Source: Marinifilum flexuosum (lineage in GTDB: Bacteria; Bacteroidota; Bacteroidia; Bacteroidales; Marinifilaceae). From it: a stretch of DNA of 64,000 bases. Position 1 is the first letter of the stretch; each line of letters opens with the position of its first letter. The stretch is from NCBI RefSeq assembly GCF_003610555.1, contig NZ_RAPQ01000009.1, positions 744,001 to 808,000 on the forward strand, read 5' to 3'. Made by a program: the position numbers and the translations under genes. Under the pieces are notes generated by a model. The model did no database searches, was not told where the DNA came from, and saw only the letters and a program-made list of their open reading frames with translations. Of this stretch, positions 1-9,347 are shown piece by piece.

Positions 1-1091
1 CAAGAGTATTAAGAGCTCTAAGCTACTACCATATGTTAGATATGTTTGGTCGTGGTCCTTTTGTAACCGAAAAAGATCGTATTGGATCATTTTTCTTCCC
101 GGAAATGGCAACGCAACAACAACTTTTTGATTATGTAGAAACAGAACTTACTACTATTGAAAATGACCTAATGGATCCAGGAACCAATGAGTATGGTAGA
201 GCGGATAAAGGTTTAGCGTGGGCAATTCTAGCAAAAATGTATTTGAATGCAGAAGTTTACATTAATACTCCTAAGTATACTGAAGCAATTACCTATAGTA
301 ATAAAATTATAGATAGCTATTCATTAGAAGCTGATTATGAGAATTTATTCTTAGCTGATAATCATTTAAGAACTAATGAAATTATCTTCCCTATCACATC
401 GGATGGTAACAACACTCAAACCTGGGGTGGTATGACTTTCATCATTCACTCTACCGTTGGAGGCGACATGCCTGCAAGCGAGTCTGGTATCGATGGTGGT
501 TGGGGTGGTAACCGAACTACTTCAGCTTTTGTAAATCTTTTTCCTGATGTAACTGGCACCGATGCTCGTGGCTTGTTCTTTACCGAAGGACAAAACCTTG
601 AAATCGGAGACATTTTTAACTTTAGAGATGGATATGCATTGCGTAAGTTTAGAAATATTACTTCAACAGGAGCCGTAGGGTCAAATTTATCATTTCCTGA
701 TACTGATTTCCCATTGTACCGACTAGCTGATTTCTATCTGGTATATGCTGAAGCTGTACTTCGTGGAGGTACTGGTGGTACTACATCTGCTGCAGTAGAT
801 TATATCAACGAACTTAGAGAAAGAGCATATGGCGATACATCTGGTAACATCACCGAAGGTGATTTGAACCTAGATTTTATCCTTGACGAAAGAGGACGAG
901 AACTATATTGGGAGTGCCATAGAAGAACCGACTTGATTAGATTTGAAAAATTAACAGGCGGAACTTATAATTGGCCATGGAAAGGCGCTGTTGCTGGTGG
1001 TACATCAACTGATGCAAAATATAATGTATTTCCAATTCCGTCATCAGATATCAATGCGAATCCGAATCTGTCGAATATCTCAGGTTATTAA
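1..1091 (+). CDS. susD: SusD/RagB-family starch-binding outer-membrane lipoprotein, 3' part
   Basis: The gene is cut by the window start. The frame is open from base 3 and reads RVLRALSYYHMLDMFGRG before the first internal Met at 33, the usual SusD helix 'RALRAxxYY'. The C-terminal part has the family landmarks: 'FPLYRLADFYLVYAEAVLRGG', the 'INELRERAYG' helix, 'LDERGRELYWECHRRTDLIRF' and the ending 'VFPIPSSDINANPNLS'. SusD proteins sit on the outer surface as the lid over a SusC TonB-dependent transporter and bind glycan. SusE-like and SusF-like genes and a secreted GH13 amylase follow, so starch or another alpha-glucan is the likely ligand (inference). The N-terminus, the lipobox and presumably susC lie upstream of the window. 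Confidence 0.93.
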   Translation, partial: RVLRALSYYHMLDMFGRGPFVTEKDRIGSFFFPEMATQQQLFDYVETELTTIENDLMDPGTNEYGRADKGLAWAILAKMYLNAEVYINTPKYTEAITYSNKIIDSYSLEADYENLFLADNHLRTNEIIFPITSDGNNTQTWGGMTFIIHSTVGGDMPASESGIDGGWGGNRTTSAFVNLFPDVTGTDARGLFFTEGQNLEIGDIFNFRDGYALRKFRNITSTGAVGSNLSFPDTDFPLYRLADFYLVYAEAVLRGGTGGTTSAAVDYINELRERAYGDTSGNITEGDLNLDFILDERGRELYWECHRRTDLIRFEKLTGGTYNWPWKGAVAGGTSTDAKYNVFPIPSSDINANPNLSNISGY

Positions 1092-1109
1092 TAGATTTAA
1101 AAATACGTT

Positions 1110-2201
1110 ATGAAGAATATAAAATACATACTAATATTACTTCTTGCAGTAAGCCTTTTTTCTTGCGAGGACGATGATATTATCAAATTAAATGATTCAA
1201 ATTATGAGCCTGCAAGTAACATCACAGGTTTTGGTTCTACTTTGAACATTTCTAAGGATATTAAAGCTGAATCAATTAAAATAACATATACTCCTGCATC
1301 ATATGGTGTAGATATTGTTACAACCCATCAGCTTCAATTTGCTACATCAAACGATTTTGCAAATCCTGTTACTTTTGATATTAGCGCTGCAGACGATTCT
1401 TTTACTTTTACAGTAGGAGCATTAAATGAGCTTCTTACAGAATCTCTTTTATTGCCAGTAGATGTAGAAGCAAATGTTTCTGCAAGAGTTATGACTTACT
1501 CTTTATCAGGAGTTGACACTCTTTATTCTGAATCAGTTAGCTTTTCAACTACTCCATATCTGGATATTCTTTTTGCTCCTGAAACATTCTATCTATTTGG
1601 TAATGGTGTTGGACGTGTTGCACAAAACAACAAGCTTAAATTCAATAAAGTTCATAGTGAACCAGATGATTCTTGGACTATTGTTTGGATGGAAGCTAAT
1701 GGTACTTTCAAACTTTGCTCTGATGAAAACTATAAAGGAGTAATCGGTAAAATTGGAGATGCTGATCCTGCTACTGGTGAGTACACATTAGGTACTACTG
1801 ACAATAGAGGTGAAGATATTCCTGTTCCAGGAACTGCTGGCTATTATACCGTTGGTGTTAATTTAGCAACAAACAAGTTACTAATAGAACCTGCTAACAT
1901 ATACATTACAGGTCCTACCATTGGTAATGTGTGGCCTACTAGTTCTGTTGTAGATGATAACAAGTTTAAGTTAGATGCTGAGAACAAGAAAATGTTCTTA
2001 ACAAAATCCTTACAAGCTGGAGAACTTAGATTACACGTTACCCACCCATATATTGGAGACTGGTGGCATGCTGAATTCTTATTCTTTGATGGTAAGATTG
2101 TTTACAGAGAAGCTGGTGATGATCAGGAAAGAGTTAATGTTAACGCAGGCGAACAGACCATAGAGCTTGACTTTATTAATCAAACTGGTAAAATTGAATA
2201 A
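1110..2201 (+). CDS. susE: SusE-like surface starch-binding lipoprotein
   Basis: A 363-residue lipoprotein: the signal peptide ends in lipobox LFSC followed by acidic EDDD, the surface-export type sequence of Bacteroidota lipoproteins. Residues ~25-150 form an Ig-like SusE N-terminal domain. Two carbohydrate-binding modules follow (~155-255 and ~260-363), the first with 'SWTIVWMEANGTFKL', the second with the aromatic 'GDWWHAEF'. The last two modules are clearly paralogous to the end of the next gene (WKIVWMKGSGSFK and CDWWQAEF). The gene starts 18 nt after the susD stop and ends 2 nt before the next ATG, so it is co-transcribed. Its role is holding starch chains at the surface; it is not an enzyme. 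Confidence 0.85.
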   Translation: MKNIKYILILLLAVSLFSCEDDDIIKLNDSNYEPASNITGFGSTLNISKDIKAESIKITYTPASYGVDIVTTHQLQFATSNDFANPVTFDISAADDSFTFTVGALNELLTESLLLPVDVEANVSARVMTYSLSGVDTLYSESVSFSTTPYLDILFAPETFYLFGNGVGRVAQNNKLKFNKVHSEPDDSWTIVWMEANGTFKLCSDENYKGVIGKIGDADPATGEYTLGTTDNRGEDIPVPGTAGYYTVGVNLATNKLLIEPANIYITGPTIGNVWPTSSVVDDNKFKLDAENKKMFLTKSLQAGELRLHVTHPYIGDWWHAEFLFFDGKIVYREAGDDQERVNVNAGEQTIELDFINQTGKIE

Positions 2202-2203
2202 AC

Positions 2204-3940
2204 ATGAAAAATTTAAAATATTTATTTATATCACTTTTGGCAGTTCTATTCGTTGCCTGCGACGATGATTTTGACACGCCAGATGTAACAGAACCAGTTC
2301 AAGGTACAGCACCTGTACTTAATGAACTAACAGAAGAAATCGACCTGGTTCTTATGAAAAAGAACGAAGGTGAAACCATTGTTGAACTTACCTGGTCTGA
2401 AACTACTTTCGCAGATCCTATTGGAGTGAGATATTACGTTCAGATTGATACTGTAGGTAATGAATTTGCCAATCCTTTGGAATTTGATAGAATTGCAGCA
2501 ACAACAACTACAATCACAGTAGGAGGTCTTAATGAGTTGATTTCAGGAAGATATCCTCCTGCAAAGCAGGTAGAGTTAGAAGCAAGAATTAGAGCTTTTG
2601 CAAATGAAGATTTAAATAGCTTGTACTCGAATGCAGTTTCTATGAAAGTAACTCCATACCTTGATGTACCAATTCCATCAGAATTCTACATCTATGGAAC
2701 GGCTACTTCTGAATCAGATGTAACAAAAGCTTTAAAAGCTTATGGTGCTAATGATATTTACACCAAATACTTGAAGCTTACTAAAGATGGTTTATTCAAA
2801 TTTGCTGAAAAGCAAGGTAATGATGGATATGATTACAACTTTGGTAAATTCGCAACAAAATCTGATAATATCGAAGCTGCTGGTGACGATGCTGGAAACT
2901 TCAAATTCACTGGTGAAACTGGATGGTATAAAGTTGAAGCTGACTTTGTATCGAGCTCACTAAACATTACTTCGCATGTAGTAGGTTCAGCTACTTATGG
3001 TTTTGATTACGATAACCTTTATATGGTAGGTGATTACAATTCTACCGATCCTACTTGGGATGCTGGAAATGCTGTTGCATTTACTAAAGTAAGCGAAGGT
3101 GTTTATACTATTGAGAAAGCATTGAAAGATGGTGCTCAGTTCAAATTTATAGGCCAACAAAGCTGGGGTGACCTTGATTGGGGGAACATTCAAGAAAATG
3201 GTAACACTGGTATCTTAGGTCCAAAAACTGCTAATGGAAACATTACTTTCGATGGTGGTGATGCTGAATATGACATTACTGTAGATCTAAACGCAGGTAC
3301 TTTTACAATTGTTGCTAAGCCTGTATTTCCAACTGAACTTTACATGACTGGTAATGGAGTTGGTCCTGATGATGAAAACTGGGATTGGAAAAACGAACTT
3401 CAATTTGTTCCTGTTAACAGTCATCCTGAATTGTTCTGGAAAATTGTTTGGATGAAAGGTTCAGGAAGCTTCAAATGTGCTCCTCAAGCTGCATGGTCAA
3501 ACGATTTTGGTAGAGATGGTGATGCAACCAATGGAGTTTACGCCAAAGGTGGTACAGACATTCCTGTTCCTGCAATAGCTGGATATTACATGGTTGTTGT
3601 TGACTTAGCAAATAACACGATCGAAATTGCCGAGCCTAAAGTTTACGGTATGGGTAATGTGTTTGGTGGATGGGATGGTGGAGATCCTGCTGATCTTTTC
3701 ACTGTTGACAATACCAATAAAGTAATTAAATTTGATGGAGTTCCTAACGATGGCGAATTAAGAATGTATGTTGATGCACCTACATTGAACTGTGATTGGT
3801 GGCAAGCTGAATTCATCGTTCTTAATGACAAAATTGAATTCAGAGGAACTGGTGGTGACCAGGATAGAGTAAATGTTACTGCAGGTGACAATATCTCTCT
3901 TAACTTCTTAACCGGAGCTGGTTCGATCACAACACCTTAA
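2204..3940 (+). CDS. susF: SusF-like surface starch-binding lipoprotein
   Basis: A 578-residue lipoprotein with a signal peptide ending VAC followed by DDDFD. After the N-terminal Ig-like domain (~25-155) there are about four tandem starch-binding modules, two more than in the preceding SusE-like protein: ~160-255 (with 'YIYGTATSESD'), ~260-370 ('LYMVGDYNSTDPTWD'), ~375-475 ('LYMTGNGVGPDDENWDWK') and ~478-578 ('GMGNVFGGWDGGD', ending in the CDWWQAEF motif). Gene start and previous stop are 2 nt apart, so coupling is likely. SusF proteins of Bacteroides bind starch through several modules without hydrolysing it, and the module count fits. A hairpin and then a good intrinsic terminator follow the stop. 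Confidence 0.85.
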   Translation: MKNLKYLFISLLAVLFVACDDDFDTPDVTEPVQGTAPVLNELTEEIDLVLMKKNEGETIVELTWSETTFADPIGVRYYVQIDTVGNEFANPLEFDRIAATTTTITVGGLNELISGRYPPAKQVELEARIRAFANEDLNSLYSNAVSMKVTPYLDVPIPSEFYIYGTATSESDVTKALKAYGANDIYTKYLKLTKDGLFKFAEKQGNDGYDYNFGKFATKSDNIEAAGDDAGNFKFTGETGWYKVEADFVSSSLNITSHVVGSATYGFDYDNLYMVGDYNSTDPTWDAGNAVAFTKVSEGVYTIEKALKDGAQFKFIGQQSWGDLDWGNIQENGNTGILGPKTANGNITFDGGDAEYDITVDLNAGTFTIVAKPVFPTELYMTGNGVGPDDENWDWKNELQFVPVNSHPELFWKIVWMKGSGSFKCAPQAAWSNDFGRDGDATNGVYAKGGTDIPVPAIAGYYMVVVDLANNTIEIAEPKVYGMGNVFGGWDGGDPADLFTVDNTNKVIKFDGVPNDGELRMYVDAPTLNCDWWQAEFIVLNDKIEFRGTGGDQDRVNVTAGDNISLNFLTGAGSITTP

Positions 3941-3957
3941 TAAAACTATAAGCATGT

Positions 3958-3979
3958 AGGGTAGTCATGAGGCTACCCT
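3958..3979 (+). other. stem-loop after susF
   Basis: A 7-bp perfect inverted repeat AGGGTAG / CTACCCT with an 8-nt loop, 17 nt after the susF stop and without a T-run. It may protect the 3' end of the upstream transcript; the real terminator follows it. Confidence 0.45.
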
Positions 3980-3994
3980 GCTTCAAATAATTAA

Positions 3995-4036
3995 ATGCAA
4001 TTGGTAACTATTCTGGTTGCTGATTGCATTTTTTTA
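3995..4036 (+). terminator. Rho-independent terminator between susF and the amylase
   Basis: A 14-bp stem (ATGCAATTGGTAAC pairing with GTTGCTGATTGCAT through three G-U pairs), a 7-nt loop and an immediate run of seven T. It separates the susDEF unit from the amylase gene, whose ATG is 43 nt further on. The amylase is either made by partial read-through or has its own promoter. Confidence 0.8.
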
Positions 4037-4078
4037 TACTGAAACCAAACGGAATTCAATCAATACAAAGTTCTGATT

Positions 4079-7000
4079 ATGAAGAAACTTTATACATATC
4101 TCACCTTTATATTCCTGCTAATATCATTCATTAGTCAGGCACAAATCATAACAACCTCTCCCGCCTTTCCTACCGAAAGTGATGAAGTGACCATTACTTT
4201 TGACGCTACTTTGGGAACTGGAGGATTAAAGGATTACACTGGAGATGTTTATGCTCACACAGGTGTAATTACCGACAAAAGTACTTCTGATACCGACTGG
4301 AAATATGCTCCTACCTGGGGAGATAATAGTGCCAAGTACAAATTGACCTCACTTGAAAACAACAAGTGGGAATTGAAGATTACTCCAAGCATTCGTGAAT
4401 ACTATGCTGTTGCTGATGGAGAAAAAATATTAAAAATGGCTTTCGTGTTTCGTGCTTCCGATAACTCAAAAGAAGGAAAAGGTGATGGCGGAACTGATAT
4501 ATTTGTAGATGTGAGCGAAGGTGGCTTAAATGTTAGCTTCTCTGCTCCTGCCAACAACAAAGTCATTCAAAAAAATGAAGATTTACAGGTTACAGTACAG
4601 TCCAATGCCAGTACAAACCTAAGCCTGTTTTTGGATGGTGTTGAAAATGAAACTACCACGGAAACTGAAATTAGTAAAACCATTAATACTGGCGTTGCCG
4701 GTAATCATGGGTTGGTAGCTGTTGCTACTGATGGTTCTGAAGAAGTTAGAGCTACAGTTAATTTCTTCGTTCGCGATGATGTTGTAAATGAAAGCATGCC
4801 TGCCAATGTTGTTGCTGGTATCAATTATATTGATGATACCTCAGTAACACTTGTTCTGTATGCTCCCAACAAGGAATATGTATATGCCATTGGAGATTTT
4901 TCTGATTGGAAACTTGATAACATGTACCAAATGAAAAAGGATGGAGACAACTTTTGGGTGACCATTAATAACCTTCAAGCTGGTAAAGAATACATTTTCC
5001 AATATCTTATTGATGGAGACATTAAAATTGCAGATCCATATGCCGATAAAATATCAGATCCTTGGAATGACAAATACATTACTGACGAAACCTACCCTAA
5101 TCTAATTGATTATCCGGAAGGAAAAACAAGCGAAATTGCCAGTGTATTCCAAACAGCACAAACAGCATTTAGCTGGACTGATGATGGATTTACCATGCCT
5201 AAAAAGGAAGACTTGGTTGTTTATGAACTTCATGTAAGAGATTTTACTGCAGCTGGTAATATCAAAACAGTAACTGATACTCTAGATTATTTAGAAAGAT
5301 TAGGTGTAAATGCAATTGAACTGATGCCTTTTAACGAATTTGAAGGAAATGACTCATGGGGTTACAATCCATCATTCTATTTTGCTCCAGATAAAGCATA
5401 TGGTACTAAAAACGATTACAAAGCCTTCATCAATGAATGTCACAAACGTGGAATTGCTGTGTTGATGGATATGGTATTGAATCATACCTATGGACAGTCG
5501 CCATTCTTACGCATGTATTTTGATGGTAGCAAACCAACAGCTAATAATCCATGGTACAATCAGGAGCACAATTTTGAGATTGGTGCTGCACATTGGGGAT
5601 ATGATTTAAATCATGACAAACAGGAAACAAAAGATTTGGTCGATAGAATTAACTCCTATTGGATGGAAGAATATCACATCGATGGTTTCCGTTTCGATTT
5701 CACCAAAGGGTTCTCAAACAAAATTCACCCTGAATCTTCTGACCCATGGGGTAGTCAGTACGATGCAGCCAGAATTGCCAATTTGACGCGAATGGCAACA
5801 GAAATCTGGAATATAAAATCTGATGCTGTTGTTATCTTTGAACATCTTTCGGATAATCAAGAGGAGAAAGAACTTGCTGCTCATGGGATCCTGCTTTGGG
5901 GGAATGCCAATCATGACTATCGTGCAGCAACCATAGGGAACAGTTCTAATTTTCATGGGACTTCATGGAAAAACAGAGGATGGGATGGCCCTAAATTAGT
6001 TAGCTATATGGAAAGCCACGATGAAGAACGAATGATGTATAGTAACCTTACTGAAGGTAAATCTTTAGATGGTTACAATGTAAGAAGTCTGAATACTGGC
6101 CTTTCAAGAGTTGAAACCGCAGCAGCTTTCTTCCTAACCATTCCCGGACCAAAAATGATTTGGCAATTCGGTGAGCTAGGCTATGATATCTCTATTAATG
6201 AAGGTGGAAGAACTAGTAAAAAACCAGTAAAATGGGAATATCAGGATGATCCTTATCGTAAAAAAGTATATCAGGTATTTTCTGCCTTGGCAAAGATTAA
6301 AAAGGAAGAGCCTGCATTTGAATCAGACAATTTTAATTTAATTACTTCACAAGCCTTAAAGCGTATCGAAATTAATCATGCTGATATGGATGTTCGTATC
6401 ATCGGTAATTTTGATATCAAGGAAGGTAGTATTTCTGCTAATTTTAGTAAAACAGGAACATGGTATGATTATTTCTCAGGTCAGGAACTTAATGTAACGG
6501 ATGCCAATGCCAACATTACTCTTAAGCCTGGTGAATATCACATCTACACCACAAAGCAATTGACTCAACCTAATGTTATTTCAGCACCTGTTGCTAGTAA
6601 TGTAACCATTGCCGGTACTGCGAAAGAGAATGAAACGCTTACTGCATCATACAACTACTCTGATGTAAATGGAGATACAGAGGGTGCATCTGTTTACAGA
6701 TGGTATAGAGCTGAGGATACCAATGGTAAGAATGAAATGAGTATTAGTGGTGCTACCAATAAAACTTATCAGCTTACTGGCGACGACCGAGACAAATACA
6801 TTAGGTTCTCAGTAACTCCTGTTGCACAAACCGGTGAATTACTTCAGGGTAATACAGTTTATTCTTCTTATACTGATCAAATTGTTTCATTGGTAAATGC
6901 TCCTGTTGCAAGTAATGTAGAAATTACGGGAACTCTTACGGAAGGTGAAATTCTAACTGCAAGCTATGTATATAGCGATCCTGAAAATGATGCAGAAGGA

Positions 7001-7462
7001 ACATCAATATTCCAATGGTACAGATCAGACGATACGCAAGGTACCAATGAAAGTGAAATTTCGGGTGCTACAAGCTTAAGTTACACGCTTCTTAATGCCG
7101 ATGGTGGAAAATACATCCGATTTGCAGTTACACCGGTTGCCCAAACTGGCGAACTACTTACAGGAAATAAGGCATATAGTAATTATACTGATGTAATCGC
7201 TTTTACTACAGGCATAGATGATATATTGGAAAAAGAGCTTAAGCTGTATCCTAATCCTGTTAAAGATATTCTATACCTATCGAATTTAAAAGGGGTCGAT
7301 CAGATTAAGATTTATAGTTTAAGTGGTCGTATGGTAAGAACAATTGGTACTCCAAATAGATCGGAAGAAATAAATCTTAGCAACTTAGCCAGTGGCATGT
7401 ATTTATTCATTTTCGAAATGGAAGATGGTTCGAGACTAACAAAAAAAGTGATAAAAAAGTAA
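4079..7462 (+). CDS. secreted GH13 alpha-amylase with T9SS sorting domain
   Basis: A 1127-residue multidomain amylase. Signal peptide ~1-21 (ends SQAQ); N-terminal starch-binding-like domain ~22-150; Ig-like ~155-235; CBM48-like module ~240-325 (AIGDFSDW); GH13 barrel ~375-720; C-terminal beta domain ~750-830; two tandem ~100-residue repeats (~836-935 and ~941-1040, both beginning APVASNV and ending in TPVAQTGELL); T9SS type A sorting domain ~1050-1127 (KLYPNPVKDILYLSNL, ending in Lys). All four GH13 regions are intact: DMVLNH (464-469), DGFRFD with nucleophile D540, E588 as acid/base, and SHD with D648 as transition-state stabiliser. It hydrolyses alpha-1,4-glucan outside the cell. The canonical Sus amylase SusG is a lipoprotein; here a T9SS tail replaces the lipid anchor. 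Confidence 0.9.
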   Translation: MKKLYTYLTFIFLLISFISQAQIITTSPAFPTESDEVTITFDATLGTGGLKDYTGDVYAHTGVITDKSTSDTDWKYAPTWGDNSAKYKLTSLENNKWELKITPSIREYYAVADGEKILKMAFVFRASDNSKEGKGDGGTDIFVDVSEGGLNVSFSAPANNKVIQKNEDLQVTVQSNASTNLSLFLDGVENETTTETEISKTINTGVAGNHGLVAVATDGSEEVRATVNFFVRDDVVNESMPANVVAGINYIDDTSVTLVLYAPNKEYVYAIGDFSDWKLDNMYQMKKDGDNFWVTINNLQAGKEYIFQYLIDGDIKIADPYADKISDPWNDKYITDETYPNLIDYPEGKTSEIASVFQTAQTAFSWTDDGFTMPKKEDLVVYELHVRDFTAAGNIKTVTDTLDYLERLGVNAIELMPFNEFEGNDSWGYNPSFYFAPDKAYGTKNDYKAFINECHKRGIAVLMDMVLNHTYGQSPFLRMYFDGSKPTANNPWYNQEHNFEIGAAHWGYDLNHDKQETKDLVDRINSYWMEEYHIDGFRFDFTKGFSNKIHPESSDPWGSQYDAARIANLTRMATEIWNIKSDAVVIFEHLSDNQEEKELAAHGILLWGNANHDYRAATIGNSSNFHGTSWKNRGWDGPKLVSYMESHDEERMMYSNLTEGKSLDGYNVRSLNTGLSRVETAAAFFLTIPGPKMIWQFGELGYDISINEGGRTSKKPVKWEYQDDPYRKKVYQVFSALAKIKKEEPAFESDNFNLITSQALKRIEINHADMDVRIIGNFDIKEGSISANFSKTGTWYDYFSGQELNVTDANANITLKPGEYHIYTTKQLTQPNVISAPVASNVTIAGTAKENETLTASYNYSDVNGDTEGASVYRWYRAEDTNGKNEMSISGATNKTYQLTGDDRDKYIRFSVTPVAQTGELLQGNTVYSSYTDQIVSLVNAPVASNVEITGTLTEGEILTASYVYSDPENDAEGTSIFQWYRSDDTQGTNESEISGATSLSYTLLNADGGKYIRFAVTPVAQTGELLTGNKAYSNYTDVIAFTTGIDDILEKELKLYPNPVKDILYLSNLKGVDQIKIYSLSGRMVRTIGTPNRSEEINLSNLASGMYLFIFEMEDGSRLTKKVIKK

Positions 7463-7493
7463 TTAGTTTTCTTTATAGTTTATAGATCAAGTA

Positions 7494-7533
7494 AAACTCC
7501 CGCTTAGCTACAATGCCAAGTGGGAGTTTTTAT
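7494..7533. terminator. terminator between convergent genes
   Basis: An 11-bp stem (AACTCCCGCTT / AAGTGGGAGTT, one G-U) followed by TTTTTAT on the plus strand, 31 nt after the amylase stop. The opposite strand also has a short T-run, so it may serve the convergent gene ending at 7552. Confidence 0.75.
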
Positions 7534-7551
7534 ATTTTATATAATGTAAGC

Positions 7552-8991
7552 TTATTTAATTGTAAGCTCCAATCGGTATTTGATTTCCGAACCACCTGGT
7601 TGCATAATTAATTTGTATTCGCCAGGAATTAAAGGCTCATCAGGCATTGATACTTTAAATACAAAAGGAGACTCGGTATAATTCCCAATTTGTTCACGAA
7701 CCAGCTGATCTTCTGTATTAAATAGTTTCAGATTCAATTCACTATTAACGAATTGCTTTAAATGAAACTGAACAAACACATTCTCCGATTCTGAATAATA
7801 ATACTCCTGATCGGCTCCCATAAATTCTTCTCTCTCCTGCTTGTTGTTTTCATTCAAATCAATAAAACCTGTAAAAAAGAAGAACCCTTCCTGGCCTTTG
7901 GTAAACTCCGGAGCTAAATTCTCAACATTCTCACTAATATTCATTGCCATAGCAGGAGTTTCCGGAATTCCTTCGCTTACCTCTTCCAATTCTGGTGTTT
8001 CATCAGCTTGGGCTGCCATAGCCTCATCAGTCTTAACAATATTGGCCGTAGAATCGCCAATTTGTACTAATATTCTATATTGTATAGGATCTTTCATATC
8101 CAAGGATGCAGTAATCATATATTCTCCTTCGGGTGCATTCTTTAAAACTCGCAAGAACTGATTGCCAGGATGAATCGTATCTTCTTTCATGGTATAGTGT
8201 TGCAAACTATCCAGTCGGGAAATATTCATTGCAATCATATCATAGGTAGAATTCCATATCTGATAAACCACTCGTTTATCATTCATTGGAAGATTCAATC
8301 CAACTTGAAAATCAACTTTCCCAAGCTCAAACTGTTTTTGATCCAAACCAATTACCTCTGCACTATCCAGCTTCATATCTCCATCCTCATCAATCCATTC
8401 CTTAAATAGATGAAAACTCTCGGGAAGTAATTTTTTCCTGATCTTTGCAAAAGCATTGCCATTTGGTTCCTTTATCAGAAAGTCAATTTGATATGTTTTT
8501 CCTGATTCTGCTGGATTAATGGTCATGATATACTCTCCTACTGGCAGAAAAGCATCGAAATTTGAGTAGGTAAACAAAGGTTTTGTAGTATAATTTTTAC
8601 GAACCGTTCGAATTAAGTTTCCGCTGGTATCCCAAATTCTAAGTTTTAGGTTTGTACCTTCTTTTATCGCCGGATCGTACAAAGAAGCACTAATGGACTC
8701 TCCTTTGGCATAAGATTGTTTCCCCAGTCCAAAAAACTCATTCTTTTCAACGATTTCATTTTCGTTTAAATCCACCCATTTGTTATAGGCAAACAAACCA
8801 ATGGGAATACTGTTCTTTTTCTGTTTTTCCTGCTTCTGAATTTGATCTGGTTCATCAACACGTACATCATCATATGGGATGGAATCTTGTATAAATTGTT
8901 CCTGCGCACTTGTAATTATGGCTGTGCCAACCAATATGGCAAGTATCAAATAACACCTACCAATAATACATTTTAATTTTTTGTATAACAT
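7552..8991 (-). CDS. secreted protein of three repeats, each opened by an EF-hand-like loop
   Basis: Not a family I recognise. The 479-residue product has a signal peptide (~1-30, ending TSAQ). It then carries three related ~120-150-residue units that each begin with an aromatic stretch and a 12-residue loop of EF-hand pattern: D74-E85 (DLNENEIVEKNE), D201-E212 (DEDGDMKLDSAE, canonical at positions 1, 3, 5, 9 and 12) and D378-E389 (DLNENNKQEREE). Each loop is followed by 'xxGLxxxxY/F' and a predicted beta-sandwich ending in a 'GEYxMTI' or 'GEYKLIM' strand. A low-complexity acidic linker (~320-365) precedes unit 3. Calcium-dependent folding of a periplasmic or surface protein is inferred. It is convergent with the amylase, and there is no sign that it belongs to the Sus locus. 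Confidence 0.75.
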   Translation of the reverse strand: MLYKKLKCIIGRCYLILAILVGTAIITSAQEQFIQDSIPYDDVRVDEPDQIQKQEKQKKNSIPIGLFAYNKWVDLNENEIVEKNEFFGLGKQSYAKGESISASLYDPAIKEGTNLKLRIWDTSGNLIRTVRKNYTTKPLFTYSNFDAFLPVGEYIMTINPAESGKTYQIDFLIKEPNGNAFAKIRKKLLPESFHLFKEWIDEDGDMKLDSAEVIGLDQKQFELGKVDFQVGLNLPMNDKRVVYQIWNSTYDMIAMNISRLDSLQHYTMKEDTIHPGNQFLRVLKNAPEGEYMITASLDMKDPIQYRILVQIGDSTANIVKTDEAMAAQADETPELEEVSEGIPETPAMAMNISENVENLAPEFTKGQEGFFFFTGFIDLNENNKQEREEFMGADQEYYYSESENVFVQFHLKQFVNSELNLKLFNTEDQLVREQIGNYTESPFVFKVSMPDEPLIPGEYKLIMQPGGSEIKYRLELTIK

Positions 8992-9028
8992 GGTATTTGG
9001 TTTAAAGCTGAATAAAAAGGATTGCTGT

Positions 9029-9051
9029 CTATTTAAATACGGTTTAAATAG
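9029..9051. promoter_or_regulatory. inverted repeat upstream of the 479-residue gene
   Basis: Perfect 9-bp arms CTATTTAAA / TTTAAATAG around TACGG, 38 nt upstream of the ATG at 8991 (minus strand). It could be an operator or a 5'-UTR hairpin; nothing in the sequence decides between the two. Confidence 0.35.
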
Positions 9052-9234
9052 TGTATATGTTTTAGCTTCAAACCAATAGTTTGACGAAATAAGGTATAAA
9101 ATTGGTTAAAAATCCTTAAGGGATCTTAATTGCAAAGTGATAAAGCTCGCCTGCTTTGGATCAATTCCCCATCCTACTCCTTTCAATAACAGCTCCCCTA
9201 TTCACTAATGCCACAATCCCCTTGCTACGTATAT

Positions 9235-9330
9235 GGTATGCACACCCTTAAGAGGGTGTGTGATCGCACCCTATTAAGGGCATATATACGCACCCTTCTA
9301 AGGGTGTGCACCATACCTTCGGGCATGTGG
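9235..9330. repeat. 24-bp hairpin minisatellite (array A)
   Basis: Three consecutive 24-bp units (9235-9258, 9259-9282, 9283-9306) and a degenerate fourth. Each carries the core GCACCCTT...AAGGGTG; the third unit holds a perfect CACCCTT-CT-AAGGGTG hairpin. The array starts 18 nt past the stop of the minus-strand gene 9348-10067 and is the only structure in the spacer that could end its transcript. The rest of 8992-9347 shows only the inverted repeat at 9029-9051. Confidence 0.7.
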
Positions 9331-9347
9331 CTAAGCATGGTTCATTG

